Both the position numbers and the translations under genes were made by a program. A stretch of 64,000 nucleotides of DNA from contig NZ_CP123584.1 in the NCBI RefSeq assembly GCF_045277565.1, forward strand, positions 3,906,001-3,970,000, read 5' to 3'. Under the pieces are notes generated by a model. It ran no database searches, had not been told where the DNA came from, and saw nothing but the letters and a program-made list of their open reading frames with translations. The stretch's first letter is position 1, and the number at the start of each line of letters is the position of its first letter. This DNA is from Aliisedimentitalea scapharcae. Lineage in GTDB: Bacteria; Pseudomonadota; Alphaproteobacteria; Rhodobacterales; Rhodobacteraceae. This document shows positions 44,388 through 53,220 of this stretch, piece by piece.

Positions 44388-44656
44388 CGTATTGGGCCTC
44401 CGCGGCGACGCACCACAATATCTTGTGGTACGCTGCGCAAATCGTTGAATTTCCTACACTCATTGATGCAAAGCAGCACCAGTTATCCGCCCGCGAACCA
44501 CAAAATTTACCACTTTACGACGCACCCTCTTGAGCGGTTTTCCCAAACGATGCACAAATAAGGCCAAAATGAGGCACCGGCCCAAAGACGGGTTGGATCA
44601 AGTTGGAACAAAGGCGCGGCAACGTATCGGCCTGTCCAGTTTGAAGGGAATGAGCA

Positions 44657-45490
44657 GTGGTTGCACGCATCTTAGGAGCCGTGTTGCGGGGCGTATTGGT
44701 GGCTTTGCTGATTGCAATGCCTTCGATATTTTTGCCCAGCCATACGATGCGATCCGGTGAGATCGTCGTTCTGTTGTCCTTGTTGGCAGCCGTGTTGACC
44801 ATGGCCGAATACAGTTCGAATTATCCCAGCTTTGTCGAGTTCCGCGATGCGCCACCTCTCAACCGGCTGCGCTTTGTCTGCCTGGCATTGATCCTGTTGT
44901 GCCTGAGCATGATCACCAAACATTTGTTCGAACCGACCAATGGAACCGCGCTGTTTGCCGGGTTGGGTCAACTGGCCGGGAGCATACTGGATTTCCCGTA
45001 CTCACCTGTGCGTCTCGTCCTGTTGGTCCTGCCCCCCGAAGTACCCGTGCATATGCTCAACGCCGCTCGGGCCGCAGCGGCTGTGGCCTATTTGATCGCA
45101 TTGGGCACTGTGCTGGCCTTTGTCGTCACCATCAGAATCCTGAATTGGCCAGTGGCGAACGGGGCCTTTAACGTTTGGACCAATTTGCCACTGTTTGACC
45201 CCACAACAGGTGGTGATGTTGTCTATCGCCTGCACCGCGACGGGCGGATCAATGTCATGCTGGGTTTCTTGCTGCCCTTTGCCATTCCTGCCTTTGTCAA
45301 ACTGGCCGCCGACATTGTTGATCCCAACCTGTTGATGCGCCCACACACCCTGATATGGACTCTCAGCGCCTGGGCTTTTCTACCAGCGTCCATGTTGATG
45401 CGTGGTATGGCAATGTTGCGCATTGCTGATCTGATCGAAGAGAAGCGCCGTCGTGCCTATGCCAATTCCGAGACGATGCGCACCGCATGA
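44657..45490 (+). CDS. Polytopic membrane protein, function unknown
   Basis: A 277-residue protein from a GTG start preceded by GAAGGGA. About six hydrophobic segments (ILGAVLRGVLVALLIAMPSI, VVLLSLLAAVLTMAEY, LRFVCLALILLCLSMITK, AAVAYLIALGTVLAFVVTI, VMLGFLLPFAIPAFVKLA and a last one near 245-265). Between helices it carries NWPVANGAFNVWTNLPLFDPT. I believe it is a conserved Rhodobacterales protein, but I know no function. Its stop overlaps the ATG of the next gene (ATGA at 45487), so the two are coupled. Confidence 0.8.
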   Translation: MVARILGAVLRGVLVALLIAMPSIFLPSHTMRSGEIVVLLSLLAAVLTMAEYSSNYPSFVEFRDAPPLNRLRFVCLALILLCLSMITKHLFEPTNGTALFAGLGQLAGSILDFPYSPVRLVLLVLPPEVPVHMLNAARAAAAVAYLIALGTVLAFVVTIRILNWPVANGAFNVWTNLPLFDPTTGGDVVYRLHRDGRINVMLGFLLPFAIPAFVKLAADIVDPNLLMRPHTLIWTLSAWAFLPASMLMRGMAMLRIADLIEEKRRRAYANSETMRTA

Positions 45491-46575
45491 GGCGGTTGCT
45501 GGCAGGCGCGGCACTGTTGTTGCTGGGCAGCCTGGCCTGTTCCGCCGACCCCTTGCGCCTTGCCACATTCAACACCGAATTATCCCGCAAGGGGCCGGGC
45601 CTTTTGCTCCGTGCGATCCAGCGTGGCGACGACCCTGCAGTCCGGGCTGTCATCCAGGTCATCGCGCGAAACAATCCTGACATCTTGGTCCTGCAAGGCG
45701 TGGATTGGGACCATGAAAACCGCGCCGTCCGGGCGCTGGTCAAGCAATTGGCCAAAATCGGCGTCGATTATCCGCACATGTTTTCAGCTCAGCCCAATGC
45801 AGGGCTGGCGACAAACCTGGACCTGAACGGTGATGGCCGGCTGGGGGGCCCCGAAGATGCTCAGGGCTTTGGTGCTTTTACCGGACAAAGTGGCATGGCG
45901 ATTTTGTCGCGCCACCCCATCAAGACCGCCCAGATCGTGGATTACAGCGCGACCCTGTGGCTGGATCTGCCTGGTGCCATCCCGCCGACCCATCCAGATG
46001 GCAACCCTTTTCCGTCGGCCGAGGCGATGGAACGCCAGCGCTTGCCCAGTGTCGCCATCTGGGCGGTGCCCGTGACGCGCGCTGACGGATCGGATTTGAC
46101 CGTCCTGGCCTTTCAGGCAGGGCCTCCGGTTTTTGACGGCCCCGAAGACCGCAACGGGCGGCGCAACCATGATGAGCTCCAATTGCTGCGCCAAATCGTG
46201 CGTCGGGAATTTGGGCCCGCCCTGACGGGAGATATCGTGCTTGCAGGGGGGGCGAATCTGGATCCATGCGACAGCGATGGCAGAACTCAGGCAATCGTGG
46301 ATCTGTTGGCTGAAACACGGTTGCAGGACCCTGCCCCCCGCAGTTCGGGTGCAGCTGCTGCGACGGCAGCACCCAGCGCCTGTTCCGATCCGGCTCTGGA
46401 TACCGTGGATTGGCCGGGAATTGGGAAATTTCGCGTGGATTATATCCTGCCATCTGTCGGGATGAGAGTCGTGAACACAGGTGTTTTCTGGCCAACACCG
46501 GATCAGGCGGATGGCCAACTGGCACAACAGGCCAGCCGTCACCGGCTGGTCTGGGTGGACTTGGCAGCGGATTAG
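45487..46575 (+). CDS. Exported endonuclease/exonuclease/phosphatase-fold protein with altered active site
   Basis: A 362-residue protein with a signal peptide (RRLLAGAALLLLGSLACSA) and an EEP (DNase I-like) fold: RLATFNTEL at the start, SGMAILSRHPI in the middle and ASRHRLVWVDL at the end, where the terminal His is expected. The usual metal-binding Glu in LQEVD is Gly here (LQGVDWD, Gly71), and the usual GDFN reads GGANLDP. It may be a modified hydrolase or a non-catalytic relative. Translationally coupled to the membrane protein before it; convergent with, and overlapping by four bases, the next gene. Confidence 0.8.
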   Translation: MRRLLAGAALLLLGSLACSADPLRLATFNTELSRKGPGLLLRAIQRGDDPAVRAVIQVIARNNPDILVLQGVDWDHENRAVRALVKQLAKIGVDYPHMFSAQPNAGLATNLDLNGDGRLGGPEDAQGFGAFTGQSGMAILSRHPIKTAQIVDYSATLWLDLPGAIPPTHPDGNPFPSAEAMERQRLPSVAIWAVPVTRADGSDLTVLAFQAGPPVFDGPEDRNGRRNHDELQLLRQIVRREFGPALTGDIVLAGGANLDPCDSDGRTQAIVDLLAETRLQDPAPRSSGAAAATAAPSACSDPALDTVDWPGIGKFRVDYILPSVGMRVVNTGVFWPTPDQADGQLAQQASRHRLVWVDLAAD

Positions 46576-47477
46576 GCGACCGCCGTTTTCGCAAGAGGAT
46601 GCGACGGTGGTGCCACCAATCCCGGCGGGATCGCCTGGGCCAGTGCCGTTTCGAATGGCGTCACGGCGAACCCCGGTAAATACTGTTCCAGCAGCGTTCC
46701 ATCCAGAGTATGCCCGACCTGCCATAGATATCGCATTTCCAACAGACAGCGCGCCATTGGCCACACTGGCTTCAACAGACGAAGCGGAATCCACGACATC
46801 TGTGTCATCCTGACGGGCCGGGTGACAATTCGGTCCAGAGCAGTCGCCATTTCGGCCCCTGTTACTGTGTACCCGGGGAAAGAGATATCGCTGAACACAG
46901 GCAATTCCTCTCGTCTTTCTGCCAATTGCACCGCAGCGCGCGCCAAGTCAGGCAGGAATGCCCACGCATGAGGAACATCAAGTGGTCCGGGGTATGAAAA
47001 CCGCCCCGATGCGAGCCGCTTGGTCAAAACCGCGTCAAACCAGTTCCCTGACGCAACAGTGTCGATAAAATCCCCTGCCCTCAGCACAATGGTCCGAACG
47101 CCGGACTGGCGATAGGCCTGTTCCATGGCAATGCGGATCTGACCCAATGGGTTGCGTGCCTCTTGCGGGGTTTCCTGCCCCCATGGGGGCGTTGCCTGTG
47201 GCCCATAGACATACACATTCCCCGGCACAATAACGGTAGCTCCCGCCGCTTTTGCCGCCGCGATCACCTGATCATGCAGCCGAGGCACCTGATCCGCCCA
47301 ATCAGGGTATTGTGGGTTCCAGGCATTGACGATCACATCCACGGCCCGGGCGGCCTGAACCAGATCATCAGTTCCCCGATCGAACCGCACCGTCGCCCAC
47401 CCCGCAGTACAGAATGCGTGCTCAGCTGCGCGGCCGAAACGACCGGTCGGCCCCAGGATCAATACAGTAGGTTTCAT
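46572..47477 (-). CDS. NAD(P)-dependent epimerase/reductase-like protein (extended SDR)
   Basis: A 301-residue Rossmann protein. The N-terminus VLILGPTGRFGRAAEHAF is the GxxGxxG dinucleotide motif of extended/atypical SDRs. VIVPGNVYVYG replaces the catalytic YxxxK strand region and HAWAFLPDLARAAVQLAE matches the downstream SDRe pattern. No canonical YxxxK is obvious, so catalysis is uncertain. The ATG at 47477 is preferred. It is divergent from a LysR-type regulator, which probably controls it. Confidence 0.8.
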   Translation of the reverse strand: MKPTVLILGPTGRFGRAAEHAFCTAGWATVRFDRGTDDLVQAARAVDVIVNAWNPQYPDWADQVPRLHDQVIAAAKAAGATVIVPGNVYVYGPQATPPWGQETPQEARNPLGQIRIAMEQAYRQSGVRTIVLRAGDFIDTVASGNWFDAVLTKRLASGRFSYPGPLDVPHAWAFLPDLARAAVQLAERREELPVFSDISFPGYTVTGAEMATALDRIVTRPVRMTQMSWIPLRLLKPVWPMARCLLEMRYLWQVGHTLDGTLLEQYLPGFAVTPFETALAQAIPPGLVAPPSHPLAKTAVA

Positions 47478-47519
47478 GCTCCATGTCCTCGTCAATGGAT
47501 GATGAAACGACTATACCCA

Positions 47520-47558
47520 TGCAAATATCAGCATAATATTGCAAATTTTTGCAGATAT
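47520..47558. promoter_or_regulatory. Probable LysR operator in the divergent intergenic region
   Basis: Three TGCAAA-type half-sites lie in 40 bases: TGCAAATAT (47520-47528), and ATATTGCAAA (47536-47545) facing TTTGCAGATAT (47548-47558) as an imperfect inverted repeat. They lie between the reductase start (47477) and the LysR start (47574), where LysR regulators usually bind. Confidence 0.55.
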
Positions 47559-47573
47559 CCTATTCATTATTGA

Positions 47574-48479
47574 ATGGATAAGATTTCCTCCCTCACCGAT
47601 TGGACATTGATCCAAAGCTTTCTCGCTGTTGCTGAAACCGGCTCCTTGTCCGGTGCCGCCCGCCAGTTGAACCGCAGTCAGCCTACGCTTGGGCGTCACA
47701 TCAAGACGCTGGAGCGGGAACTGGGGGCCGCTTTGTTCAACCGGCATCCCCGTGGGCTTTCGCTCAGTCCGACGGGCGTGCAAGTGTTCCCAATGGCACG
47801 CCAGGTGCAGGATCAGATGTATGCGATTTCGCTGACAGCCGCCGGTCAATCGCAGGACTTGCAAGGCACCGTGCGGATCACCGCCAGCATTTTTGCGTCG
47901 CATCACGTCCTGCCCCCAATCCTTGCTGAAATCCGGCACCTGGAACCTGCGATCGAACTGGAGCTGGTTCCAAATGACAGTAGCGAAAATCTGTTGTTTC
48001 GTGCCGCAGATATCGCGGTGCGGATGTACCGCCCGACCCAGTTGGATATCGTCGCCCGCCACGTCACTGACCTGCAACTTGGGATCTTTGCAGCGCACAG
48101 CTATCTTGACCGTGCCGGACACCCCCAGACAGCCGAGGATCTTTGGCAGCATGATCTGGTCGGATACGACCAAAACGACCTGATTGTTCGCACCATACGC
48201 GATCTGGGCTGGGAGGTCAGCCACGCCAGCTTTGCCACCCGCTGTGATCATCAAAGCACCTATTGGGAGCTGGTTCGGGCCGGATGTGGGATCGGCTTTT
48301 CTCAAACATTGGTCGGGCGTGCTGACCCATTGGTGCAGGAATTGGACCTGGGCATTGGCATCCCGCCGTTGCCGGTTTGGCTGGCCGCCCACGGAACCCT
48401 GCGCCAGACCCCCCGCGTTTCGCGTGTCTGGGATCACCTGGCGCATAGGTTGCAGGCCTATGGTGGTGCCCAAACTTGA
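47574..48479 (+). CDS. LysR-family transcriptional regulator
   Basis: A 301-residue LTTR. The winged HTH occupies residues ~10-70 (FLAVAETGSLSGAARQLNRSQPTLGRHIKTLERELGA with FNRHPRGLSLSPTG). A periplasmic-binding-protein-like effector domain follows (GTVRITASIFASHHVLPPIL onward). Divergent from the SDR-like gene and probably its regulator. Together the two genes are inserted between the leuCD side and leuB. Confidence 0.93.
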   Translation: MDKISSLTDWTLIQSFLAVAETGSLSGAARQLNRSQPTLGRHIKTLERELGAALFNRHPRGLSLSPTGVQVFPMARQVQDQMYAISLTAAGQSQDLQGTVRITASIFASHHVLPPILAEIRHLEPAIELELVPNDSSENLLFRAADIAVRMYRPTQLDIVARHVTDLQLGIFAAHSYLDRAGHPQTAEDLWQHDLVGYDQNDLIVRTIRDLGWEVSHASFATRCDHQSTYWELVRAGCGIGFSQTLVGRADPLVQELDLGIGIPPLPVWLAAHGTLRQTPRVSRVWDHLAHRLQAYGGAQT

Positions 48480-48621
48480 ACAGCCTGGGCACCTGTTCAA
48501 CGATACGGCCTGGATGCGTCGGTATGTTTCGCTGTTTTTCCCTTGTTTTCATGGACGCATCATTGACCCCTCCGTCTCCTCAAGGTACCCCACCTCAAAG
48601 CTGTTTCAAGGAGAGCCCCGC

Positions 48622-49725
48622 ATGTCGAATCCATCCCTTCTGATCCTGCCCGGTGACGGTATCGGCCCCGAAGTCATGGCCCAGGTCCGCCGCATCATCA
48701 CCTGGTATGGTGACAAGCGTGGTCTGGCATTCGATGTGAGCGAAGATCTGGTCGGCGGTGCCGCCTATGACAAGCACGGTGTCCCGCTGGCCGACGAAAC
48801 CATGGCCAAGGCACAAGAAGCCGACGCGGTTCTGTTGGGCGCTGTTGGCGGCCCGGCTTATGACGATCTGGATTTCAGCGTCAAACCCGAACGCGGCCTG
48901 TTGCGTCTGCGCAAAGAAATGGATTTGTTCTCGAACCTGCGCCCGGCCCAGTGCTTTGACGCTTTGGCTGACTTCTCGTCGCTGAAAAAGGACATCGTGG
49001 CCGGTCTGGACATCATGATCGTGCGCGAATTGACGTCGGGCGTGTATTTTGGCGAACCCCGGGGCATCTTTGAGGAAGGCAACGAACGCGTTGGCATCAA
49101 CACTCAGCGCTATACGGAATCCGAAATCGAGCGCGCCGCACGGTCGGCGTTCGAGCTGGCCATGCGTCGCGGCAAAAAAGTCTGCTCGATGGAGAAGGCC
49201 AACGTGATGGAATCGGGCATTCTGTGGCGCGAAGTGGCCACCCGTGTGGGCAAGGAATACCCCGAAGTCGAACTGTCGCACATGTATGCCGACAACGGTG
49301 CCATGCAGCTGGTACGTGCACCCAAACAGTTTGACGTCATCCTGACCGACAACCTGTTCGGCGACATCCTGTCCGATTGCGCAGCCATGTTGACCGGAAG
49401 CCTTGGCATGCTTCCTTCGGCCTCCCTGGGCGCGCCCATGGCCAATGGTCGGCCCAAGGCGCTGTACGAACCCGTTCACGGCTCGGCCCCCGATATCACA
49501 GGCCAAGGCAAAGCCAACCCGATCGCCTGCATCCTGAGCTTTGCCATGGCGCTTCGCTACAGCTTTGATCAGGGCAGCGAAGCCGACCGCCTGGAAACCG
49601 CTGTTGAACAGGTGCTGGCAGATGGTGTGCGCACTGCAGATCTTTTGGGCGAAGAAGGGGTCACCCCTGTTTCGACATCGGAAATGGGTGATGCGATTCT
49701 CGCGGCGTTGGACGCCAGCCTCTAA
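48622..49725 (+). CDS. leuB: 3-isopropylmalate dehydrogenase
   Basis: A 367-residue enzyme oxidising 3-isopropylmalate in leucine synthesis. LLILPGDGIGPEVMAQV at the N-terminus; catalytic and substrate residues in RELTSGVYFGEPRG and MEKANVMESG; VILTDNLFGDILSDCAAMLTGS with the metal-binding aspartates; NAD-binding EPVHGSAPDITGQGKANP. AAGGAG at 48609-48614 fits the ATG at 48622. A terminator follows. Confidence 0.97.
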   Translation: MSNPSLLILPGDGIGPEVMAQVRRIITWYGDKRGLAFDVSEDLVGGAAYDKHGVPLADETMAKAQEADAVLLGAVGGPAYDDLDFSVKPERGLLRLRKEMDLFSNLRPAQCFDALADFSSLKKDIVAGLDIMIVRELTSGVYFGEPRGIFEEGNERVGINTQRYTESEIERAARSAFELAMRRGKKVCSMEKANVMESGILWREVATRVGKEYPEVELSHMYADNGAMQLVRAPKQFDVILTDNLFGDILSDCAAMLTGSLGMLPSASLGAPMANGRPKALYEPVHGSAPDITGQGKANPIACILSFAMALRYSFDQGSEADRLETAVEQVLADGVRTADLLGEEGVTPVSTSEMGDAILAALDASL

Positions 49726-49746
49726 TCCTACGATCCAACGACGACA

Positions 49747-49777
49747 AAACGCCCGCTGTATTTGGCGGGCGTTTTTT
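49747..49777 (+). terminator. Rho-independent terminator of leuB
   Basis: AAACGCCCGC and GCGGGCGTTTTTTG form a GC-rich stem with a 6-7-base loop and a T6 run, about 20 bases past the leuB stop. The rest of the interval to tRNA-Pro (49778-50063) shows no gene. Confidence 0.92.
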
Positions 49778-50063
49778 GTTGTCCGCCGCCTGGGGCGGCT
49801 CCTTCAGGGTCGCGTGTGTTGCGCATTTTACCCCTGGCCAACATCATATTCCGCTCCTGCCCGCCAAGATCCTGCAGTCAGGCAACGGGGCGACACCGCG
49901 CGTTTCCCAGCAGATGCGACCAGCACAGATCCCGGTCTCCGGTGCTCCCCCTTTTCTCAACGGAAACACGCAAGTAGCCAAATAAATCCTCAGGCGTTTC
50001 TTTTTGCGGCGAAGAATTGGCCTTGCAAACACCCCGACACGGATATAAATCACGCGCCACGGT

Positions 50064-50140
50064 CGGAGTGTAGCTCAGCCTGGTAGAGCACTGTCTTCGG
50101 GAGGCAGGGGTCGGAGGTTCGAATCCTCTCACTCCGACCA
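50064..50140 (+). tRNA. tRNA-Pro(CGG)
   Basis: A complete cloverleaf: acceptor CGGAGTG/CACTCCG, D-arm GCTC...GAGC, anticodon stem CTGTC/GGCAG with loop TTCGGGA (anticodon CGG, proline), T-arm GGAGG-TTCGAAT-CCTCT, and encoded ACCA at the 3' end. A broken integrase gene follows within 85 bases, so this tRNA has probably served as an integration site. Confidence 0.96.
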
Positions 50141-50223
50141 ATAAAATCAAGAACATACGCAAAACTGAAACCTGCAATTTATGCAACCTTGCGTGAGTTG
50201 CGCAGTATCGCGAGGATGTTCTT

Positions 50224-50775
50224 ATGAGGAGCACTGCACCCTATCTCCGCCAGCGGTCTGACGACTACTGGGAAATCGTGTTTAGAAACCCTCAAACCGG
50301 GAAAAATCGGCGTAGGACCGCGAAAACCAAAAACAAGGAGAAGGCGCAGAAAAAGCTGGATGAATTCCAGCCCGATGCGGCACCCGCCGACCCCAACGCC
50401 CCCTATAACCGCACAAGAACGGACGGATACTGGGAGACAGTCTACAAGGACGGTAGCGGTAAGACCCGACGGCATTCTCACGGTACGAAGGATGAAAAGG
50501 CTGCGTCTGCAGCACATGACAACTTCGTTAAGGAACTGGTTAGACCCTAAATTCCAGCTCGCCCTACAGTGGCTTGGATCATGGACAAGTATTACGAATA
50601 CATCTGTCGAGAGAAGGCAGAGTCCACTTCTGGCCCCATGGCAGCGAACGTGGAGCCGCTGAAAGAGCATCTGGGGCATATGTTCTGGGATGAAGTCGTT
50701 CAAGATACCGTGGACGAATACACAGAATGGCGGATGAGGGATTCGAACCGTCGGAACGAAGATCACCGATTATGA
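50224..50775 (+). pseudogene. Broken phage-type integrase next to tRNA-Pro
   Basis: One reading frame runs from 50224 to 50775 with an internal TAA at 50548-50550. Before the stop are two copies of an arm-binding-like unit (APYLRQRSDDYWEIVFRNPQ and APYNRTRTDGYWETVYKDG, about 65 residues apart). After it comes a core-binding-like helix bundle (VAWIMDKYYEYICREKAES and FWDEVVQDTVDEYTEWRMRD). No catalytic R-H-R-Y domain follows; the frame runs through a tRNA-like 3' end and stops. It looks like the N-terminal remnant of a tyrosine recombinase from an older island. Confidence 0.72.
50728..50749 (-). repeat. Stray tRNA 3'-end fragment inside the broken integrase
   Basis: On the minus strand these 22 bases read as a T-loop plus acceptor 3' end: GGTTCGAATCCC (T-arm) then TCATCCGCCA (acceptor with CCA), as in tRNA-Ser genes. 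No cloverleaf precedes it. It is what an attachment-site core left by recombination at a tRNA gene would look like. Confidence 0.55.
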
Positions 50776-50864
50776 ACTTGCCTGCTATTGCTGCTCCGAT
50801 TTCGGACACCATCCGGACATGCAGAAGATCTCGCAGAAAGAAAAAACTCTAAGTCATTGATTTA

Positions 50865-50879
50865 ATGGTGCCCCCACAC
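50865..50879. repeat. Left attachment-site repeat (15 bp)
   Basis: ATGGTGCCCCCACAC, identical to 63520-63534. It lies 154 bases before the integrase start. The match stops at once on both sides, as expected for an att core. Confidence 0.8.
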
Positions 50880-51032
50880 CGCATTGAAGTCTTGAACCAT
50901 GGAGTTTCATGTTGCCTCAGAAAACCATGAAACTTGAGGAATTACTGTTGATTTTCTGCAAATCAGAGTTCCATATAGCTCCAGGTTGGTTCATAGTAGC
51001 TCAATTCAAAAGGTGGACACTAAGGTGGATGA

Positions 51033-52214
51033 ATGCCAACACTCAATAAGCTGTCTGCGCTTCAGGTGAAAAGCGCCTCTCCGGGCAAGTACAACGATGG
51101 TGGCGGGCTTTGGCTGCATCGTCGGCAAGATGGTGGCGGACAGTGGTTTCTTCGGGTTCAAATCCACGGCAGGCGGCGTGAAATGGGTCTAGGCTCTTTG
51201 TCGGAAGTGAGCCTCAAGGAAGCTCGCCAATTGGCCGGACGTTGGAGGGCCGTCGCTCGCGAGGGGAAAGACCCAATCAAAGAACGCCAAAGGCTTCTTC
51301 GCGAAGCTGCCAAAGCCGACCATGTTCTCGCTACAATCGCCCACGAAGCCTACGAAGCTAGAAAAGCCGAATTGAAAAACGACGGCAAAGCAGGTCGTTG
51401 GTTCTCTCCGCTGGAACTTCACGTTCTTCCCAAGCTGGGCCGAATTCCTATCGAAGAGGTCGACCAGCAAGACATCAAGAATGCACTCTCGCCGATATGG
51501 CACTCGAAAGGCGAAACCGCTCGAAAAGCCCTCAATCGACTTGGCATCGTCATGCGCCATGGTGCGGCGATGGGCTTGGACGTTGATATGCAGGCGACGG
51601 ACAAAGCCAAAGCTCTTCTAGGTAAGTCTCGACAAAAACGAAAGCACATACCCTCCATGCCATGGCAGGAAGTCCCCGCCTTTTATGCCAGTTTGGATGA
51701 AGGATCGATTACACACCTTGCATTGAAACTTTTGATACTGACTGCAGTTCGTTCCCACCCGCTCCGGTTCTGCCAACTTGATGAGACCGACGGTGATACA
51801 TGGATCATCCCGGCAGAAAGGATGAAAACGGGCAAAGAGTTTCGCGTGCCACTTTCAATTGAAGCTCGAAACATCATCGAGCAAGCCAAACCGTTTGCAC
51901 GGGAGGGCTTCATTTTCCCAAGTGTACGAAAAGGCGTCATTTCCGATGCGACTATGTCCCGGCTAATGGAACGCCGGGAACTGGAAGCCCGCCCACATGG
52001 GTTCCGTTCCAGTTTCAGAACATGGTGTGCTGAAGCAACCGACACTCCTCGTGAAATTGCAGAAATGGCCTTGGCACACGAAGTTGGTGGCAAAGTTGAG
52101 CTTTCCTACCGCCGGACCGACTACCTTGAGAAACGGCGCGTACTTATGGAAAGCTGGGCACAGCACGTGCAGGGCCAATCCTCCAATGTTATTCAATTGG
52201 CGGAGGGGCAATGA
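51033..52214 (+). CDS. Tyrosine integrase (P4/DUF4102 type)
   Basis: A 393-residue site-specific recombinase. N-terminal arm-binding DUF4102-like domain (residues ~1-90: KYNDGGGLWLHRRQDGGGQW, SLSEVSLKEARQLA), core-binding helices (~95-195) and a C-terminal catalytic domain with Arg240 (TAVRSHPLRF), His322-x-x-Arg325 (HGFRSSFRTW), His349 (LAHEVGG) and nucleophile Tyr359 (SYRRTDYLEKR). All catalytic positions are present, so it is probably active. It lies beside the left att repeat and overlaps the next gene by four bases (ATGA). Confidence 0.94.
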   Translation: MPTLNKLSALQVKSASPGKYNDGGGLWLHRRQDGGGQWFLRVQIHGRRREMGLGSLSEVSLKEARQLAGRWRAVAREGKDPIKERQRLLREAAKADHVLATIAHEAYEARKAELKNDGKAGRWFSPLELHVLPKLGRIPIEEVDQQDIKNALSPIWHSKGETARKALNRLGIVMRHGAAMGLDVDMQATDKAKALLGKSRQKRKHIPSMPWQEVPAFYASLDEGSITHLALKLLILTAVRSHPLRFCQLDETDGDTWIIPAERMKTGKEFRVPLSIEARNIIEQAKPFAREGFIFPSVRKGVISDATMSRLMERRELEARPHGFRSSFRTWCAEATDTPREIAEMALAHEVGGKVELSYRRTDYLEKRRVLMESWAQHVQGQSSNVIQLAEGQ

Positions 52215-52942
52215 AATTTGATCAAGAGGAAGCTAAGGCCGAGGCGAAGCGCATTCTTCTCTCGTATGGCTTCTGGGAGAAACATAAGATTGAATGGTTT
52301 GGCGCAACCAGCGCGTTCCTCGTATACGACCTGTCAATTTCCGTAGGTCCCTTTCAATTCGAGCACAGCAACTGTGAAGTTGCTGCGGGAACGAACCTTG
52401 CTATGCCGGTTGATGAGGCGGGCAAACTCATGTCTGCAGCGTCCTTACATCAAGAAGGGTACGAGCTTGCAAAGTATGTCTCAGCTAAGCTTTTGGCTGA
52501 GAATCAGCGACTTCCGGAGACATTGTCTTACTTCGCCAGCTTGGAAATTGAAGGGAACTGGCCTCACCCAAAAAAACACTCCCAAACAGCCATTCCTTCG
52601 ACAAAAAACTTTCTCAGGGATTTTTGCATCGTTCAAATGCTTCGGCATTTTAGAACGCGGTTTGACATTCCACCAACTCAAAACATCGCCACTGGCGACA
52701 AAGGTACGAGGGGAACATTTGGCGCTTCAATCGTCCAAGATGCTTTTCAAGAATTGAATAACACCTACCCAGATACAAGGCCCTCATTTCCTCTGACAGC
52801 CGTTTCGGCCCAGCGAATTTGGAATGACCGCAGTAAAGTCGAGAACGCAATAGCCGTGGCTGGCAGGCAGTTAGCGCTACTACCGTCATCACTAGGAAAT
52901 GTTCAGAACCCTTTTGCACAAGATGCGAAAAACTGCCCCTAA
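52211..52942 (+). CDS. Unknown protein coupled to the integrase
   Basis: A 243-residue soluble protein, start MKFDQEEAKAEAKRILLSYGF. No motif, signal or membrane helix recognised. The middle (KKHSQTAIPSTKNFLRDFCI) and the end (TAVSAQRIWNDRSKVENAIA) look helical and may bind DNA, but this is not supported by a known pattern. Its ATG overlaps the integrase stop, so it may be an accessory factor for integration or an unlinked cargo gene. A/T-rich codon use compared with the host side. Confidence 0.65.
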   Translation: MKFDQEEAKAEAKRILLSYGFWEKHKIEWFGATSAFLVYDLSISVGPFQFEHSNCEVAAGTNLAMPVDEAGKLMSAASLHQEGYELAKYVSAKLLAENQRLPETLSYFASLEIEGNWPHPKKHSQTAIPSTKNFLRDFCIVQMLRHFRTRFDIPPTQNIATGDKGTRGTFGASIVQDAFQELNNTYPDTRPSFPLTAVSAQRIWNDRSKVENAIAVAGRQLALLPSSLGNVQNPFAQDAKNCP

Positions 52943-53010
52943 TCTTTTCGTACGCCTTATGCTCCGAAGTGAAGCAAAAAGCACCTCAGTGAACCAACTG
53001 GGGTGCCACC

Positions 53011-53214
53011 ATGAACAACACAATTTCAGCTACACCGCTGCCGATCTATCAAACGATTAAAGACCTCGAAGGATTTCTTGGGCTTAGTCGGTCTACTATT
53101 CGCCGCCGTGTCGCAGACGGAACCTTGCCTACACCCTTTAAGATTGGCCACAGGACTTTCTGGGATCGCAACGAAGTGTTGGCTGCTTTGGCTGACGTCA
53201 AAGCGGCGAGGTAG
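53011..53214 (+). CDS. AlpA-like DNA-binding protein (excisionase/regulator)
   Basis: A 67-residue MerR/AlpA-type helix-turn-helix: TIKDLEGFLGLSRSTIRRRVADGTLPTPFKIG followed by HRTFWDRNEVLAAL, the usual wing with an Arg/Trp pair. AlpA proteins activate integrase or act as excisionases in P4-like islands. It lies downstream of the integrase unit, six bases before the next gene. Confidence 0.88.
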   Translation: MNNTISATPLPIYQTIKDLEGFLGLSRSTIRRRVADGTLPTPFKIGHRTFWDRNEVLAALADVKAAR

Positions 53215-53220
53215 GATGCA

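Noticed and set aside
49878..50234. 118-codon minus-strand frame across tRNA-Pro
   Set aside because: Contains GVRGFEPPTPASRRQ, the typical false protein read antisense through a tRNA gene.
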